NCBI GenBank assembly: GCA_030490835.1
Contig: CM059975.1
Coordinates: 11,227,579-11,291,578, forward strand
Direction of reading: 5' to 3'
Origin: Annona cherimola
Taxonomy: Eukaryota > Streptophyta > Magnoliopsida > Magnoliales > Annonaceae
Length of the DNA: 64,000 nt
Shown here: in pieces, positions 24,353 through 35,710 of the stretch
Position numbering within the stretch: position 1 is the stretch's first letter
How the letters are laid out: each line of letters opens with the position of its first letter
Made by a program: the position numbers and the translations under genes
Notes under the pieces: generated by a model
Told to the model about the DNA's origin: nothing
The model's input: only the letters and a program-made list of their open reading frames with translations
Databases searched by the model: none

Positions 24353-25599
24353 ATAGGGTGAAAACAGGTCTGGTCTACTCGTGACCCGTCCTATCCCACC
24401 CCATCCTAATTTTACAGAGGATCGGCGTAAAAATTTTGACTTGGTGGAGCGGGGCGGGTCAGGATTTTGAACTCGTGTTTCAATTCTAAGAAGCAGGGCG
24501 AGTCAACCGTGTCCCCATCTGCAATATGTAAGTTATTTTTATAAGAATGGTGATCTCATACGTCCGGATACATAAGACCTCCTATGCGTCCGACCATGGG
24601 ACACCCCCCGCCCCCAAAAAAAATTATTTTTAAATTTTTTTATAAACATATAGAGTAAGAAATATTTAACCTATAAACCAAGTTTTACTATTTTTGGATG
24701 TTTTAATTTTTTAATTCTTAAACACAATTGCATTTTCATAATTTTTTGAGTCAAAAATTACGAAAAATGTCACTATGTTTAAAAATAAAAAATACTTAAA
24801 AATATCAAAAAATGGTAAAACTTTGTTTATAAGTTAAATACATTTAGCTCTATATGTTTATTTAAAAAATTAAAAAATTAAAAAAAGAGTATCATGCGGT
24901 CGCTCGGATGGGATCAACTGTCTTTTTATAAATTATATGACTTATTTCTATGAATGTTGTTTTATTAGATAAATATGTTTAACTTTATGATTTACTAATG
25001 TGAAGATGATTTATGTTGATGTACGTTTGACTTTATAACTTGTTTATATTGATAAATTTTTATTTCTTAATTGCATATATATTGTCCTAATTATCTTATT
25101 CACATATTATCAACAAAATAAAATATACTATCTATATTGCTTATATCTTGCAAGAATGAATATTATTATTTTGTAATTTAGCAATTTTAATTTAATTCAA
25201 AATTTACATCAATGTCCATTTTAAAATTGATACAAATATTTATCAAGACTAAGCTGTAAACGAAATTATTAAAAAAATTTACTAATACTTTGTTATGACA
25301 ATTGTATTTTACTTACTAAATAGTAAAATATCGAATCATTTAACTTTTAAATTTTGTCATAGATGTGAGTTTATATTGATATGTATATAAATTTTAAAAT
25401 TTTGACCCGCTTTTTTAACCCAACCCATTTACCTCGGTACCGATCCAAAACTAACGAAGTTTGTTTCGAGACTTATTAAAGAAAGGTAAGGGTCGGACCG
25501 ATCTTGTCCCGACCTCACATAAAAAATAAAGTCAAAGAGGAGTTTTAAAATGTAATGTCAAGGTTGGACACACCTTAATCCAGCCTAATTTTCACCCCT
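24353..25599. mobile_element. hAT-like non-autonomous element with 8-bp target duplication
   Basis: ATGCATTA is present on both sides (24345-24352 and 25600-25607). The ends ATAGGGTGAAAAC and, inverted, AGGGGTGAAAATTAGG resemble hAT tips (YAGGGGTG-like). Subterminal regions carry GGGCGGGTCAGG and GACCCGC-type motifs, typical of hAT elements. No transposase frame is visible. A foldback MITE (24545-24922) is nested inside, and the rest is AT-rich filler. Confidence 0.65.
24545..24922. mobile_element. Foldback MITE with perfect 9-bp target duplication
   Basis: TTTTTATAA flanks both sides (24536-24544 and 24923-24931). The imperfect tips GAATGGTGATCTCAT and, inverted, GACAGTTGATCCCAT lead into long arms with the family core around AAGTTTTACTATTTTTGG. 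A 9-bp duplication is the hallmark of Mutator-like elements. 378 bp, no coding. Confidence 0.8.
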
Positions 25600-25679
25600 A
25601 TGCATTAACAATGGCATGATGGCCATGATTAGGATTTATTGTTCCAACTCAACTGGAATTTCAAGAATAATTTGTTTTT

Positions 25680-26080
25680 TTTTACCATTTTTGTGTGGGT
25701 GGGAGAGTGAGATGGGTGAAATTTTTTATTTTTAAAATTTTATAAAAATATATACAAAATCAAAAAAGATTAGTTTTGGCATATGAACTAAATACATATA
25801 GGTCCGCATAAAAATAAAAAATACACCTATAAATATGGATAAAGATCTTGGACATGCAACCTTGTCCAATATGTATTTAATTCATATACCAAAATTTGCC
25901 ATTTTAGATTCTCGTATATATTTTTGTAACATTTTTCATGTGTGGAAAACTGTGAGATATGTGAAAAAATTTTATTTTTAAAATTTATAAAAACTGGATA
26001 CAAGAATCCAAAAATAGTTGCCATCGAAACAATAATGTAGAAATAGTAAAATTTAGTATATGTACATATAAACCAAATAG
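25680..26080. repeat. Degraded foldback-family sequence
   Basis: It contains two partial copies of the arm phrases (CATATGAACTAAATACATAT, TTCATATACCAAAATTTG) around 25775-25905 in opposite orientation, and a repeated TGTGTGGGTGGG / TGTGTGGAAAAC element. Probably two overlapping decayed foldbacks. Confidence 0.4.
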
Positions 26081-26230
26081 ACGTATTTATACAAAAATAG
26101 AAAAAAATAAAAATATGTAAAGGAAGAGTGTATAGGATAATGATCCTATATAATCTTATTTATAGAGTAGCCTTGATCAATATAAACGTTTTGAGTCTTT
26201 TTCCATTTTTTATCTTTTTAGTTTTATATC

Positions 26231-26596
26231 GGAACTGATTTGTTGTACCCGAGTACATTTAGGATTGATGCATTCGGATGCATTTAACTTATTTTTTATT
26301 TTTTTGAAACATTTTCACTAACCTAAGTGTATATAACATGTTTATCAATTTTTTACCATTTTTAGATATTTTTAAAATTTTTAAAAATCAGTGGCATTTT
26401 TAGTGATTTTAGATTACTAAAAATGGCACTAATTTTTTAAAAAATTATAAATATTCAAAATAATAAAAATTGATACATATGTTATATACACTTAGATTAA
26501 CGGTTGTGTAAAAAAAATTCAAAAAAAATTCAAAAATGGGTATTTGCGCCCGGATACACCGAAGCTAAGTGTACTCAAATGCATACAATCAGTTCC
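26231..26596. mobile_element. Foldback MITE, copy with GGAACTGATT tips
   Basis: The tips GGAACTGATTTGTTGTAC and, inverted, GGAACTGATTGTATGC enclose family arms with AACATGTTTATCAATTTTT and a centre around GGCATTTTTAGTGATTTTAG. The tips resemble those of the 51542-51914 copy. No target duplication is left. Confidence 0.7.
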
Positions 26597-26924
26597 TGCT
26601 TTACATGGCCTGAATGTATTTAATTTATATATTAAATTTGACATTTTTGGATTTATATATTTTTCGAATTTCAAAAATCAATAATTTTTACTCTAACTAT
26701 CGACAAGGGGGAACCAAAAAATAAAACAAATAACAGCGTTAACAAACACGCAAAAGGAATGAACATCGTGCGGAAAAGAAATTGCTTCTTTGGAATGAAA
26801 TTCAAGGTAAAACCTGCGAAGAAAAACAGGCTTGGAATGAAATTCAAGCTATCTTTTCGAAATCCACTCTTCGAACCATCCGTGGCCCACATATAATGAC
26901 AAAAATATTCAAGAGGAGATACTG

Positions 26925-28122
26925 CACCTAATTATACTGCAGACCCCCCAAAAATAGACTCCACATGTATTGAAATTAACATCTACCCACCCATTATATT
27001 TAAAATTATTTATTTGATAACATGTCAATTTTCATCCAAATCTAGCATATATATGTCTTATCTTAAAATAGTACAAAATTAACATAATAAAATAGTTTAA
27101 CTTAAATATCAATTTTAAAGTAATATTTTCAAGATCTAAATCATGTAAAGTATGTTATTTCATGATGCAGCCTAAATCATCTAAACTTGATATTTAAATT
27201 AAACTATTTTATTACATTGATTTTGTACAATTTTAAAATGCGGCACATACACATGTTGGATTTGGATGAAAATTAATATGCTAATAAAGTGAATAATTCT
27301 AAATACAATATGTGGAGTAGATTTTTTATTCATAATCAAGTAGGCCCCACAATGCATGGACTGTACCGTAATTATGGTGTAGTCTAAACGCACTTGAATA
27401 AATTCCATATATATAGTCATATTCAAGTCCCCAGTGGCGTCAAAATGGGTCCCAAATGATCACGAAATTATAATCTACTTCGCCCATTGTATTTAGAATG
27501 ACACATTCTATTTATACACCAATTTTCATCCCAATTGGATATGTGTATGGACTCCATCTGAAAATGATACAAATTCAATGTAATAAAATAGTTTAATGTA
27601 AATAACAACTTTAAAATGATTTTTTAACATGTAAATCATTTGCTATAAAATTTATATATAGATAAATGATTATATAAAGTTTCATTGTATTCCAATATAT
27701 ATTAGGCCCATTTTTGGACAAATGTACTATTATTCTTATGCAGTAGCGCTATACGGGAACAGGTCTTATATATATATATGAAAATATTCAAGTGCATGTG
27801 ACCGCACCATGCAGTCCATGTATTGTGGGCCCCAATGGATCATGAATGGGAAATCCATTCCACCCATTGTATTTAGAATTGTTTACTTTATTACGATACC
27901 AATTTTCATTCAAATCCAACATGTATATGGTCCCCATCCTAAAATGGTGTGAAATCAACGTAATAAAATAATTTAACATAAATATCAAATTTAAAGTGGT
28001 ATTTTTAACATCTAAACTGTCTAAAGTATGATTTTTATATAGATAAATAATTGTATAAAGTTTCATTGCAATTTACTATGTGCGAGACCCTTTTTACAGC
28101 GGACTGTAGTTTGTCACCACAG
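26925..28122. mobile_element. Cluster of four (TA)n-associated MITE copies
   Basis: Copies are read at about 26925-27168 (-), 27170-27408 (+), 27420-27766 (-) and 27780-28122 (-). Each shows the family interior (ATTTTATTAC tract, CTAAATACAAT phrase or inverse, GGATTTGGATGAAAATT or inverse). Most borders lie in short (TA)n runs. The first two meet head to head and form a large inverted repeat. Confidence 0.55.
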
Positions 28123-28869
28123 GATCAGATCTACAGGGTAGTGGTGCAGAATATATTTCATATATATTACGATCATCAAACATGTAATTTTAATTTCCTT
28201 CATCATGAAACCATATAGTTAGTGTCACCCAAAAAATAACATTTTTTAAAAATAATACAACACATTTAACCGCAAGCTTGGATAAAATATTGCTCTCTTA
28301 TGTTACTGTTTCATTCCCAATAGGCAAGAAGAATAAGAAATACACAAATGGATGCAGACATACAATCCAAGCAGAATATATAAGCATATAGCTTCCTGAA
28401 ATCTACATATAACAAGGCGCAAATTGATATTCTCGATCTTTTCCTTTCCAGCTTTTACCTGTTCTCGACATGGTTTGCTCGAGTCACAGTAATGTTGGTC
28501 TATGATAATGGGCCTCGTGACATTCTTCATTTCAATATTTTGGAATTTGATGCTCTACGTGCATTTGCAGAACCACCCTACACACGCATATATATTACAA
28601 AAAAATTCCAAAAAAATTAATTAAAGTAAATGAATTACTTTCGTGTATATATATCCTACGGACCTGCCAGGTTTTGATCCTTACTCCATTAGTTGTCCCA
28701 AGAAGCTTGGCTCCATCTACCATAACTTGTGAGACATGGTCTTCTGAGTTGCCCCTTCCTAAGCTTCCAATGCTGATTCACAAAGAATTATTTGTTTACG
28801 TAATCGATGCGTAATAAAAGTATATGTATTAATTCATTAATTTCAATATTAAGTTGAGGTGTTGTAGAC

Positions 28870-29276
28870 GCCGACTGATCATTTACGACCGGTCGGTGAT
28901 TTCCGACCGGTCAAAAAATATATATTTTTTAATTTTTTTTGAAAAATAATTTTATAAACATGTTAATCTAGTTATATTTAATCTATAAACCAAATTTTAC
29001 CATTTTTGGATATGTATATATATTTATTTTGGATTTTTAAATACAGGGGTATTTAAGTCATTTTAAATTCTTAAAATGACTTAAATACCCCTGTATTTAA
29101 AAATCCAAAATAAATATATATACATATCCAAAAATGGTAAAATTTGGTTTATAGATTAAATATAACTAGATTAACATGTTTATAAAATTATTTTTCAAAA
29201 AAAAAAATAAAAAAATATATTTTTTGACCGGTCGAAAATCACCGGATTTCCGACCGGTCGTAGAAGATAAGGTCTC
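28870..29276. mobile_element. Foldback MITE with perfect 9-bp duplication, inside the solo LTR
   Basis: GTTGTAGAC is duplicated (28861-28869 and 29277-29285). The arms are almost perfect inverted repeats with tips containing CGACCGGTCGG and GACCGGTC. The core ATCTAGTTATATTTAATC, TTTTACCATTTTTGG and the centre TTTTAAATTCTTAAAATGAC follow. 407 bp. The high arm identity suggests a young copy. Confidence 0.85.
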
Positions 29277-29673
29277 GTTGTAGACACCCCTCCTTTAAGC
29301 ACAAAGATGGATAAATAGGAATGAGATCCAAGCCCAACAATGACAAGCAACTCAAGAACAAACACCAACAGGCTCTGGAACCAATGACCCATTCGAAGCA
29401 AACCAAAGCAGATTCAAGCAAATCCAAGCCAGACTCTAGCAAACAGGCCTATTTAGCTTGGCCCACAGGAGCAAAGCTCCAACCAACCACCAACCAGGCT
29501 CTACAATGCAGCCCACCAGATCCGGCCTCGGCCCACCAAGAGCGGGCTCTTCTACAACAACCCATTAGGCCTCAACAACGGCCCACCTGGAGCAACGGGC
29601 TCCAACAAAATCCAAGTCCACCTACCGCGGGCTCCCATCTACGGCCCAAAGCCTGCAAGGCCCGCTCCACATC

Positions 29674-29680
29674 TATAAAA
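29674..29680 (+). promoter_or_regulatory. TATA box inside the solo LTR
   Basis: TATAAAA in a GC-richer context, followed by GGGGAGC, at a position typical of the U3/R boundary of an LTR. It suggests that the LTR is read on the plus strand, opposite to the host pseudogene. Confidence 0.5.
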
Positions 29681-31369
29681 GGGGAGCTAAGCTCTCACTT
29701 CCAACACACATGAGGAGGCATCCCCAAGGGGGAGGACGGGAGTCTGCAGCAAAACCCCGACACCCCGGCTCCAACTCTCTCTCTCCCTCTTCTTCATATT
29801 TTTTATTTTATTTTTCCCTTTTCATGCCGATGTAAACGGCTTCGGGTTAACGGATTTCTGCCATATCCGTTTTAATTCGAAGACCGGGATCCCAGATCTG
29901 CAAGACCGGTGCCTTTATTCATTGAAAATAGGGACTGATCTCCCTTTTAAGATCAGTGGCGACTCCATTTTCTTTATTTTGCGTAAATACTAACGCGCTT
30001 GTTTGAGTTAACGCTCCGGCAAGGCAGGCGCACGCGGGTCCACAGATTCCAGCATAATACGTTGCCGTTATGCTGCTGAATTCGTTACTTGATTCGTGAG
30101 TAAAAAGTCTCGTCTTAGCCGTTATGCCGCCGAATCCACTGGAGGATGCTCATATGCCAAGTTATCTAAAGATTGTCAATACTAACACATTTTACTCCGC
30201 CGAATCCGCTGTCCAGAGGCGTTGAAGGACCGGCTCAAACCCATCACACATAATCCATATTTTCAAGGCGAGGAAAAACGATCCGAGCCCATCGTAGCGC
30301 TCGCGGCGGGTGCTACAGGTGTGTATATATATCAAACCTGATTCCGTGCCCAGGCCCACATGTTATGTTCTTGGCTTTGATGTTTTTTGATCCACTTACT
30401 ATCGAGATGCAATCATCACGTTCAATAATTAAGGAGAAATCAAAATTGTAGTTATCTCCAAATACGAATTATTTCATCGTATGCTCCTTTTGTCATAGCC
30501 TGTATACATGTATATATATTCCATTAATATATATTTCCTACAGACGTGTGCACGGAATGATCAATACAGATGGTTGCTTTTCTCGATTTTTTAAAGTATT
30601 TTTACATTTAAACCATGTAAAATATAAGTAAATGTGTATATATTTATGATGCAGAATATCACTTTAATCAGAAATTTTTATGTTATAAACATTTAACAAA
30701 ATTTTAGCATGAATATGAAACGGTTAGAATTTGTAAATAAATAAATAATATGTAAAAGTTTGCAAGAAATTTAGTTTTTGGCATCATAACTAAATATATC
30801 AGGATGAATATTACATTAAGATAGATCGAGATAATTCAAAAGTGTGATGATCTACAACCTATTTTCCCATAAATACATGTGCATGGGCGGATGCATGGGC
30901 AGTGTTATTGTCTTTGATCTTTTAAATTACCTGTTCCAATGACAGAATCCTCTATGTTAATATTTTGGGTGGCTGTAACATGAATTCCATCAGTGTTTGG
31001 ACTCCTCTCCGGTGCAATTATCGTAAGATCAGCAGCTTTCACAAAATGACATCTTTGAAAGGAAAGATGGACTTGCTGGCTGTTGTTTTATTTTGAGGTC
31101 TTTCACCATCAGGACCTTGCATGATACGAATGTCAAAGCCTGTACTTAAAACAAAAATTAAAGTATCAAAAAAAAGGAAGAAAAAGAAGATATTAGCTAG
31201 ATTAGATATGAATTGATATTCATATATAGGATTACCTACTCCATTATTCGTCATGCAAGTTGGCTAATCAATGAGTTACGCACGTACCGTTGGAGCACCT
31301 TTGCAAGGCTGAAATTCAAAGAAGAAAGAGATCAGAATTATAAGGGTGGTAGCTAATGAGACATTAACT

Positions 31370-31680
31370 AAAGATATATGTGAATAAATCAAAATCCTAT
31401 TCCTTCATTATATTTAAAATCATTTAACTAGACTACAAAGTTTCATCAAAATAAAATATGTGCATACATTCCTTAAAAAATCTACAGAATAAAATCGTTT
31501 GGCATATGTATCAATGTTCATGCCGTTAATTGAAAATCTAAACCATTTAAAACAACAATCCTATTTAGATTTTTATCCAAAAAAACAATTCTATTTAGAT
31601 AAGTAATCCTATAAAATATTATAGCATTCTAATACATACGTACATAAATCTAAGTATAATTTATGCAGAAAAATTTATAT
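31370..31680. repeat. Degraded long-TIR MITE in a polygalacturonase intron
   Basis: Contains TTCATTATATTTAAAATCAT and, further on, ATAAGTAATCCTATAAAATATTATAGCATTCTAATACATA-like family phrases, as in the copies at 10915-11385 and 35280-35710. Strongly decayed, with uncertain ends. Confidence 0.3.
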
Positions 31681-32801
31681 TTTTAAGCGGGCGTTGCTCA
31701 CCCAAAACTTCGATTAAAATGATTTCTAGTTGAATCATCCTAATTAGGGTGAAGTGGCCTTGGTTGCACCCTGGCATCTCTCTCTCTACATAAGCTAGGC
31801 GGGTAGAAATAACTATAATTACCGACCTGTGATTTGTCGATTTTGCACGAGTGATTCCACCATATCTCTCCATTCCTATCGATTGTACCACCCCCTTCCA
31901 CCTGTAGGCCGTTGATATTCTGGAAACGGAGCCAGCGCCGCCACTCTGATTCTTTCCAATCTGATAAATTCGAGGTAGCTTGGATTGTTCCACGGATCTG
32001 CTTATGATCATATACCAAAACCGACATGTGATGAACGAGAATATACACTAATCCAAAGAGAAAAATTGAAAGTGATGGATATCTTACCATTACTTTAACA
32101 AAAGATTTGCATGGACCTGGAAACGTGATTGGTCTGAGAAGGTAGTTTTTATCCTTGGGCACCATCATAACTGATTCAGCAGCTAATGACGAACAAGCTT
32201 CCTTCCAAGCCTTCCCAAATGCCTGCAGTATAATTTGCACCAAAAGGACAAATTACTAATCCGACAATACATAAATGAATTAATCATTTAATAATCATAG
32301 AAACAAGTTACATTTCTATCAGTTATTAATGATATTTTAGTACATATAAATATATATGATCAATGAATTACCTCAGTGTCATCTGTTAATCCATCACCCA
32401 CGGCCCCAAATCATCAACATTCACCGAATCAGACTGCGAAGATTGATCAGGCCCACCATCATCATATATGGGAGGCTCCAAATCTGAAACTTGGCTCGAT
32501 AATGGAGCGTGATCATCAAAAGAGGTGGGCCAAAAAGATGTATGATAGGTTTGACGGACATCGTAAGGAGATTCCTGATCAATAGCACGGAAGGCCGAGG
32601 ACGTGGGCCCCCCACGCAGCTGCCATAAGTGCCGCCACAAAAACATAAGCATGATATAGAAAGAATGAGGAGAAATGTTTCTAACCTCGTGTGTTCTCAA
32701 ACCTTAAAATACGTACGTCAGAGAAATATCAAAATAAATATGGCATTGAAATTGCGTAGGCATCATTTGTGTGTGTTTCTATATATATACATATATATAT
32801 A

Positions 32802-33118
32802 AAGATATTCAGGCGCAGCCCACATGATGATAAAATCAAAATCGACTCCACTCATTGTATTTAGAATAATGTATTCAATTATCATATCAATTTTCATGTC
32901 AATCGGATATGTGTATGAACCCCATCTGAAAATGGTATAAATTCAACGTAATAAAATAATTTGATTTAAATAACAACTTTAAAGTGTCTTTTTCAACATC
33001 TAAATCATCTAAAGTATGATCTATATATGGATAAATGATTATACAAAGTTTTATTGTATTTTAATATGTGTGGGGCCCTTTTTTGGGCAACTACACCACG
33101 CTGCACCGGAACAGCTCT
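32802..33118 (-). mobile_element. (TA)n-associated MITE
   Basis: Read on the minus strand it begins with GAGCTGTTCCGGTGCAGC and ends GCGCCTGAATATCTTT. Both borders lie in (TA)n tracts, and it has the standard family interior. Located just upstream of the polygalacturonase pseudogene. Confidence 0.6.
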
Positions 33119-33209
33119 TATATATATCTATATATATATATGCGCCAAGTGGAAGAAGAGGGCTTTACTCGGTCGATTGGGACTTTTTTTATTTATATAT
33201 ATATATATA

Positions 33210-33465
33210 TATTTATATTCATCTTAAATTTCTATTGCAATCAAGCTCGTAAGACATTCTTAAAGTTTACAAGAAGGAGATCACATGCACCCACCACCTA
33301 TGACCACCTACCAACTAGGAGACAAAACTCCTATATAATATATTGGAAGACAAATACCCACCAATATTTGAACACTGATCCTCTTTTTTGGAGATAAAGG
33401 ATGTTACCACTAAGGCAAAACCTCAGTGGTCAATCGACCTGGATCTAAGTCTTACTCTTTAACAT
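33210..33465 (-). repeat. SINE-like remnant
   Basis: Body phrases GGAGACAAAACTCCT and TCTATTGCAATCAAGCTCGT resemble other SINE-like remnants in the window (19730-19900, 45300-45560). A degraded tRNA-like segment follows near 33360-33450. Low certainty. Confidence 0.3.
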
Positions 33466-34019
33466 TAGGGCAGTGTGGATTGAACTGCAAGAAGTTGTGA
33501 TTGAAGAATGTTTGACCTTTGCTACAATAACACAAGGCCCCTTGTGGTTCTTATTCAAATTTTTTTAAAAAAAAATTATTTTGAGTTATTTGCATTTTCC
33601 ATTCTCTCTCTATTTTTCCGAAATCTATACCACCCATTAACATTGATTATTTGATTATGCAAAGACGCCCAAGTTAAGAATTTTACTTCAATTAAGCATA
33701 AATGAAATATTGTAGCTAGTTGATAAGGTGAATCACTAATTTAAAAATCATCTAGGCTTTTTTTAATTAATGAAGGCAGGTTACTTGACAAATTAGTCCT
33801 AAGAATTATTACTCATGCTGAGCAATCAAATACCTGAGTCCATAACTAAAATCATGAGGAACAAGCAAACAAGCAGCAGCCACTGGGGGTCCTTAATTGA
33901 CTAGACAATTCACGAACGAATTAACCTTTAATTATTTTATTTAATTGTATTTTTATTTCAATAAGCATATTAAAATTTTAAAATTAATTTTCATATAAAA
34001 TCGGCACTAAATATATATA

Positions 34020-34800
34020 TGAGGCTGCTATTTCAAACTGGTCTAAAACACAATATTTCTTTATTTTTTCAATTTTTTACAAAATTGTTATTCTAGCTAT
34101 GTTTAATCTATAAGTCAATTTTTACTATTTTTAAAAATGTATATATATATTTTTTTTATTTTGAATTTTTAAACATGAAAATATTTTAGTCATTTTAAAT
34201 TGTTAAAGCATAAAAAATCAATTTCTAATTCCACTCTTCTCAAGCTCAGCTCTTTTGCCGATATTAATCCCAACAAGCATGCTCTTACATGCTCTCAGAG
34301 ATGCAAATTTCATTTTGGGAAAAGAAAAGATGGTATCCCCTCTAATAGATGAAATTCAGGATATATACAAGTCTTTTGAGCAGGTTTCTTCCTTACACAC
34401 TCTCAGAAATACAAACTAGGTTGTTCATGTTGTTGCAAAGATGACAATTGTGAATGGAGGAATACACATGTGCTGGTGGGGTAATCCCCCACCATGGTTG
34501 GAAAACATTTTGTACAGAGACAGACTTCTTTTGTTAGCTTGGATTGTAATAGACTACCAAACCTCTAGTCTCAACAAGATTTGGGATGAGGGGAATGGTT
34601 TGGCCTGGAGTTATTTGTTATGTTTTGCTTTTGTTGAAAGATAATTGTACTTGCCAAAAAAATTGTTGAAACATAACGAAAATATCCTTATATTTAAAAA
34701 TCCAAAATAAATATATATACATTTCCAAAACTAGTAAAAAATTGGTTTATAGATTGAAATAATTAAATTAATCATTTTGCAAAAAAATATGTTTTCGGAC
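34020..34800. mobile_element. Foldback MITE carrying a LINE-like insertion
   Basis: Tips GCTGCTATTTCAAACTGGTC (about 34024) and, inverted, GGACTCGTCTGAAATGAA (about 34796), with family arms (GGTCTAAAACACAAT..., AATCTATAAGTCAATTTTTAC). The palindrome is opened near 34212 by about 450 bp of unrelated sequence and resumes near 34676. Confidence 0.6.
34213..34660 (+). mobile_element. 5'-truncated LINE-like fragment (RNase H end)
   Basis: One frame encodes a stretch like the C-terminal RNase H domain of plant L1-type LINEs: DEIQDIYKSFEQV, then HTLRNTN, a stop where LINEs usually have a coding residue, then VAKM. Downstream are WWGNPPPWLEN and a short A run. The flanks AATTGTTAAAGCATA and AATTGTTGAAACATA match at 13 of 15 positions, fitting an old LINE target duplication. 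Non-functional. Confidence 0.55.
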
Positions 34801-35029
34801 TCGTCTGAAATGAAATAATCATTTTGCTATATTTATATAGGTGGAGGACAAGACTCAATCCCAACATGAACGGAAAACATGCAACATTGCAACAGGATCC
34901 GGGACTCAAGCAGAATTTGTTTTAAATTTTCTTTAAAAAGATATTACATATGTGGGGTTTTGCTACTATCAAACCTCTTCGGCGTAATTCTTTATATTTT
35001 TAATATCTTGATAGTTAATTGTAAGGTTA

Positions 35030-35290
35030 TCCTGTATTAGTTGTTGAAGCGGCTAGGTGTGTAATTAAAGTGTTAGGAAAAGTCTCACCTCTCAGGCTAG
35101 TTTTTAGAGTTAAGAAGACCCATAAGCATCTAACAAACTGATATTGGGCCTATGATGCAACAAGCCCGCCTAAGATCCGAGAAAAGAGGTTGATGGGAAA
35201 TCCAACCTAGGACCTGATCTGTGAAGGAAGAGATTGTTAAGTTATCCTATATCGGTTTTTGGGTCGAGAAGGCTCATAAGCACCCAACAT
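35030..35290. repeat. Duplicated repeat remnant
   Basis: Two related segments, TTGTAAGGTTATCCTGTATT...CATAAGCATCTAACA and TTGTTAAGTTATCCTATATC...CATAAGCACCCAACA. They look like pieces of a retroelement terminal region, but no ends can be set. Confidence 0.35.
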
Positions 35291-35710
35291 TGATGAAAAA
35301 TTTAATCTATCTATTTTATTTAGAATTATTTATATTATTGTATAAACCCTTTCATTTATTTAATATCATAATATACGAGCACCATTTATAAATGTGTGAA
35401 ATCAACATAATAAAATAATTTAATACTAAAAACCAATTTTTAAGTAATATTTACAACATTAAATCATCTAAAACATCACTATAATATAGATAAATAATTC
35501 TATAAGGTATTATTATACTCTAATATATATGCGATGAATATAAGTATTTTTCCTTCACGCATAAATATATCTATTTTGAGCAAATGCGGTCCACACACAT
35601 ATTTAATTTAGATGAAGTTTAGCATTCTAACTAAACAAAACTAAATAAATGAAGTTCAACACAATAAATAGATTGAATTTTATAACACTCATTAACATTT
35701 TCAAAATAGA
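35280..35710. mobile_element. Long-TIR MITE
   Basis: The ends TAATCTATCTATTTTATTTAG and the inverse near 35658-35680 (AATAAATAGATTGAATTTTA) enclose the family interior with ATAATTTAATACTAAA and ATCATCTAAAACATC. Same family as 10915-11385. Confidence 0.45.

Larger units (their letters stand above)
28863..30317. mobile_element. Solo LTR with 5-bp target duplication, split by a foldback MITE
   Basis: The LTR begins TGTAGAC (28863-28869), continues at 29286 with ACCCCTCC and ends GGTGCTACA at 30317: TG...CA ends, about 1.04 kb without the insert. GGTGT flanks both sides (28858-28862 and 30318-30322). It is much GC-richer than its surroundings and has an internal TATA box. No internal retroelement region, primer-binding site or second LTR is present, so this is a solo LTR left by LTR-LTR recombination. 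The superfamily cannot be told. It sits in a polygalacturonase pseudogene intron. Confidence 0.8.
28459..32700 (-). pseudogene. Polygalacturonase (GH28) pseudogene
   Basis: Exons in reading order: 32700-32372, 32222-32088, 31997-31827, 31308-31288 (21-bp mini-exon, PCKGAPT), 31139-30931, 30419-30338, 28772-28664, 28577-28459. Plant polygalacturonases hydrolyse pectin in the cell wall. All family motifs are present: SPNTDGIHVT, DDCISI, CGPGHGIS and RIKTW, plus RPIIIDQHYCD. The gene looks dead. The frame breaks before GAVGDG in the first exon (near 32405), near 31085 after KDLKIK, and near 28554 before the FQNIEMKNV block. The acceptor of the DDCISI exon reads AC instead of AG (30420-30421). 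No final exon is recognisable downstream. A solo LTR lies in the intron before the IGSLGR exon. The signal-peptide region is also unclear. Base-call errors could explain single breaks, but several defects together favour a pseudogene. Confidence 0.87.

Noticed and set aside
29321..29713. 130-codon open frame inside the solo LTR
   Set aside because: It lies in the GC-richer part of the LTR upstream of and across its TATA box, is low in complexity (Gln, Ser, Pro rich) and matches no retroelement protein.
30417..30440. Possible U12-type (minor spliceosome) intron end in the polygalacturonase: branch-like TCCTTAAT followed by an AC terminus
   Set aside because: The paired donor reads GTAATTTA and not RTATCCTT, which U12 introns require. 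A mutated normal acceptor (CAG to AAC) is simpler.
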